A DNA stretch of 6,710 nucleotides, taken from assembly GCA_031254095.1 (NCBI GenBank), contig JAIRVC010000195.1, forward strand, positions 1 through 6,710, written 5' to 3'. Made by a program: the position numbers and the translations under genes. Shown here in pieces: positions 5,089-6,710 of the stretch. Under the pieces are notes generated by a model. That model did no database searches. It saw only the letters and a program-made list of their open reading frames with translations, and had not been told where the DNA came from. Within the stretch, counting starts at the first letter, position 1. Each line of letters begins with the position of its first letter. The DNA comes from Acidobacteriota bacterium (lineage in GTDB: Bacteria > Acidobacteriota > UBA6911).

Positions 5089-5266
5089 AACATATCCTCC
5101 TGTTTATGTTTTCATTACAAGCATGTTCACGTTACAGATAAATAAATACCAACAAATTGTGACGAAAGTGTGTTTTTTCATTTTCATTTATGTGGTATTA
5201 ATTTTGAGATACGTCACAAAAAAGACACAAATTTTCGATACAATTTGTAATCCGGGAGTGACCGTC
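5089..5266. promoter_or_regulatory. Divergent control region with inverted repeats, between glycine-rich gene and response regulator
   Basis: This AT-rich 178-bp stretch must hold both promoters. TTGTGACG (5157-5164) and CGTCACAA (5212-5219) form an 8-bp inverted repeat 47 bp apart. ACAAATTGT (5152-5160) is a palindrome. ACAAATT (5227-5233) and AATTTGT (5242-5248) flank a TACAAT -10-like element (5239-5244) upstream of the regulator gene. Loosely similar TTCATTACA (5111-5119) and TTCACGTTACA (5126-5136) could be a direct-repeat site of the OmpR type. No convincing -35 box was found for either direction. GGGAG (5254-5258) is the ribosome site of the regulator gene. Confidence 0.4.
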
Positions 5267-5953
5267 ATGCCCAGTATCTTAATAGCCGACGACAACAAAC
5301 AAATCGTTTCCATATTGGAGGAATACGCGAAAAAGGAAGGCTTTACCGTCGTTTCAGCCTATGACGGGAGCGAAGCCTTAACGAAAGCGCTCGGTGCGCC
5401 GTTCGACATAATTTTGCTCGACGTTATGATGCCGCGGATTGACGGATTTGAAGTTTGCCGTGAGATACGGAAGAACTCCACTGTCCCCATTATTATGGTC
5501 ACAGCGAGAGGAGAGGATTTCGAGCGCATCATGGGACTCGACAACGGCGCGGATGATTACATCGTAAAACCCTTTTCTCCCGCTGAAGTTATGGCAAGAG
5601 TACGGGCTGTTCTGCGCCGGATTACGCGCGAGAGCGGAGCGGCGGAGCAAATTTTTACTTTTGAGGATTTATCGATTAACCTTGACGAATACATTACGCA
5701 AATCGGCGACGTAAAGATCGCTTTAACAAAAAAAGAAACAGAGATTTTATGGACGCTGGCAACAAATAAAAACAAAGTGTTTTCCCGCAAGAATCTTTTG
5801 AACAGTTTATGGGGACATAATTATTACGGAGACGCGCGAACGGTCGATTCCCACATAAAACGCTTGCGCGCCAAGCTGGACGAGGCTCCCCATCCGGAGT
5901 GGGAGATAAAAACTATATGGAGCGTGGGTTATAAATTTGAGGTTGAGACGTGA
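5267..5953 (+). CDS. Two-component response regulator, OmpR/PhoB family
   Basis: The 228-residue DNA-binding regulator is the partner of the sensor kinase encoded next. The receiver domain (about 1-118) shows the acidic pair Asp8-Asp9, phosphoacceptor Asp52 in LLDVMMP, Thr79 in MVTA and Lys101 in VKPF, all the residues expected for phosphorylation. The C-terminal winged-helix domain (about 128-225) shows LTKKETEIL, the recognition-helix region DARTVDSHIKRLRAKL, and the closing GYKF hairpin. The ATG at 5267 is preceded by GGGAG at 8 nt. The open frame continues upstream without a stop but has no homology there, and the in-frame GTG at 5258 would overlap its own ribosome site. Its stop overlaps the kinase start as GTGA, so the two are translationally coupled. 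By position a target could be the divergent glycine-rich gene. That is inference. Confidence 0.93.
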   Translation: MPSILIADDNKQIVSILEEYAKKEGFTVVSAYDGSEALTKALGAPFDIILLDVMMPRIDGFEVCREIRKNSTVPIIMVTARGEDFERIMGLDNGADDYIVKPFSPAEVMARVRAVLRRITRESGAAEQIFTFEDLSINLDEYITQIGDVKIALTKKETEILWTLATNKNKVFSRKNLLNSLWGHNYYGDARTVDSHIKRLRAKLDEAPHPEWEIKTIWSVGYKFEVET

Positions 5954-6710
5954 AAAATAAAATCCTGCTTCGTCTGATTTCATATTTTGTTACATCGTTC
6001 ATTATTTTTGCCCTCGTTATCTGTGTGATATTTTCGATCTTTTTTTCAAGATACAACACAAACGCGCATAAAGTCGAATTGGAAAAAAGAACCGTCAATG
6101 TTGCCGATACGCTGTCCGGAATGCTTGAGGACAATGTTGACGGCATGGCGAAAAAAGGCACGGGTTATGGCGCGTATCTGCGATTCATTGAAGATATTTC
6201 AATGAATGAGGCATGGGTCGTCAATCGCGATTTGAAACCGATTGTCTGCGCGTTTGAAGAACGCATTGCGGGTCACGCGGAATTAATGAACAAGGAATTG
6301 CCGGACTGGGCGGTTGAAACTGTTTTAAGGGCCATCAACGAAAAAACCTTGATAAGTGAAAGCAACGGCGCGTTTTTAGGAGCCGCGTCCGCCACAACCG
6401 CCGCGCCGATTATTTTACCGGACGGCAGCGTGATAGGCGCGGCGGTTTTACACTCTCATGTATCCGACGTGGACGATATAACCCGCAACGGCGTTATTAT
6501 CCTCGTTTTCAGTATGACGACCGCCGTTTTTATATCTTTTTTCGTCGCCGTTATTCTTTCTTCACGTTTTACAAAGCCGCTTGGCAAAATGAAAAAGGCC
6601 GCGCTGCGGATCAGTGCCGGGGATTACACCGCCAAAACGGGCGTAGAGCAATCGGATGAAATCGGCGAACTGGCCTCGGTCATGGATGACATGGCCGATA
6701 AACTGGAAGC
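5950..6710 (+). CDS. Sensor histidine kinase, N-terminal sensor and HAMP part, cut by window edge
   Basis: The GTG start overlaps the regulator's TGA by 4 bp. The 253 visible codons encode a first membrane helix (about residues 9-32), an extracytoplasmic sensor region of about 145 residues, a second membrane helix (about 182-204) and a HAMP linker with Pro210 and a DEIGEL motif (236-241). The dimerisation/phosphoacceptor (HisKA) and ATPase domains would follow beyond 6710. The sensor region contains YGAYLRFIEDIS, NEAWVVNRDLKP and ILPDGSVIGAAVLHS, suggestive of a PAS/Cache-like fold, but the ligand cannot be read from it. Residues 215-234 of the HAMP are encoded by the segment (6592-6651) that recurs as an orphan fragment at 4005-4064. 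The kinase assignment is inferred from the regulator partner and architecture, since the catalytic part is out of view. Confidence 0.85.
   Translation, partial: MKNKILLRLISYFVTSFIIFALVICVIFSIFFSRYNTNAHKVELEKRTVNVADTLSGMLEDNVDGMAKKGTGYGAYLRFIEDISMNEAWVVNRDLKPIVCAFEERIAGHAELMNKELPDWAVETVLRAINEKTLISESNGAFLGAASATTAAPIILPDGSVIGAAVLHSHVSDVDDITRNGVIILVFSMTTAVFISFFVAVILSSRFTKPLGKMKKAALRISAGDYTAKTGVEQSDEIGELASVMDDMADKLE
6592..6651 (+). repeat. HAMP-encoding segment duplicated at 4005-4064
   Basis: This intact copy lies in frame within the kinase gene. It matches the orphan fragment at 54 of 60 positions with no gaps, beginning exactly at AAAAAGGCC, and identity stops abruptly after GCAA. Confidence 0.85.

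Noticed and set aside
4889..5266. N-terminal extension of the response regulator by 126 codons
   Set aside because: The extension runs antisense through the glycine-rich gene and the AT-rich promoter region. The receiver domain begins normally at the ATG at 5267.
6675..6701. Second exact GCCGATAA (6694-6701) as a sigma-28 promoter
   Set aside because: It is inside the kinase coding region and the position 11 bp upstream reads CTCGGTCA, which does not resemble TAAAGTTT. It serves as a negative control for the one at 2211-2237.

Overview
The window holds seven protein-coding genes, two of them cut by the window edges, plus a short mosaic of duplicated DNA. The organism looks like a motile, chemotactic anaerobe. 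It carries an [FeFe]-hydrogenase-type H-cluster domain fused to a chemotaxis signalling domain, with a near-consensus sigma-28 promoter upstream. Base composition is roughly even by eye. I cannot name the lineage with confidence.

Left part (1-1986, minus strand): the N-terminal third or less of primosomal helicase PriA, preceded by a complete PLP-dependent beta-elimination lyase of the tyrosine phenol-lyase/tryptophanase family. The lyase has tyrosine phenol-lyase-like substrate residues but lacks an arginine that is normally conserved in the PLP pocket. Only 60 bp separate the two genes, so they may be co-transcribed.

Divergent control region (1987-2289): a candidate housekeeping promoter and a 15-bp palindrome for the lyase. 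For the rightward gene there is a pair of 16-bp direct repeats with a 22-bp period, then a sigma-28 (FliA-type) promoter and a strong Shine-Dalgarno site.

Centre (2290-4005, plus): a 571-residue soluble protein with two ferredoxin-type 4Fe-4S clusters, an [FeFe]-hydrogenase catalytic domain, a further 4Fe-4S module and an MCP signalling domain. All four H-cluster cysteines are present, but the proton-relay cysteine is replaced by proline. The likely role is a cytoplasmic hydrogen or redox chemoreceptor feeding the CheA/CheW pathway, rather than a working hydrogenase.

Mosaic (3942-4816): the last ~70 bp of the chemoreceptor gene recur 765 bp downstream (72 bp, 6 mismatches). Between the copies lie an orphan 60-bp HAMP-domain fragment, 54/60 identical to the sensor-kinase gene at the right end, and a small SAM-dependent methyltransferase gene (PmtA-like). 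That gene's stop codon is supplied by the second repeat copy. The sequence AAAAAGGCC recurs at the junctions, which suggests recombination through microhomology. A perfect 15-bp-stem bidirectional terminator closes the block.

Right part (4819-6710): a small secreted glycine-rich repeat protein on the minus strand, divergent from a two-component operon on the plus strand. The operon encodes an OmpR-family response regulator overlapping by 4 bp with a membrane sensor histidine kinase that runs off the window in its HAMP domain.
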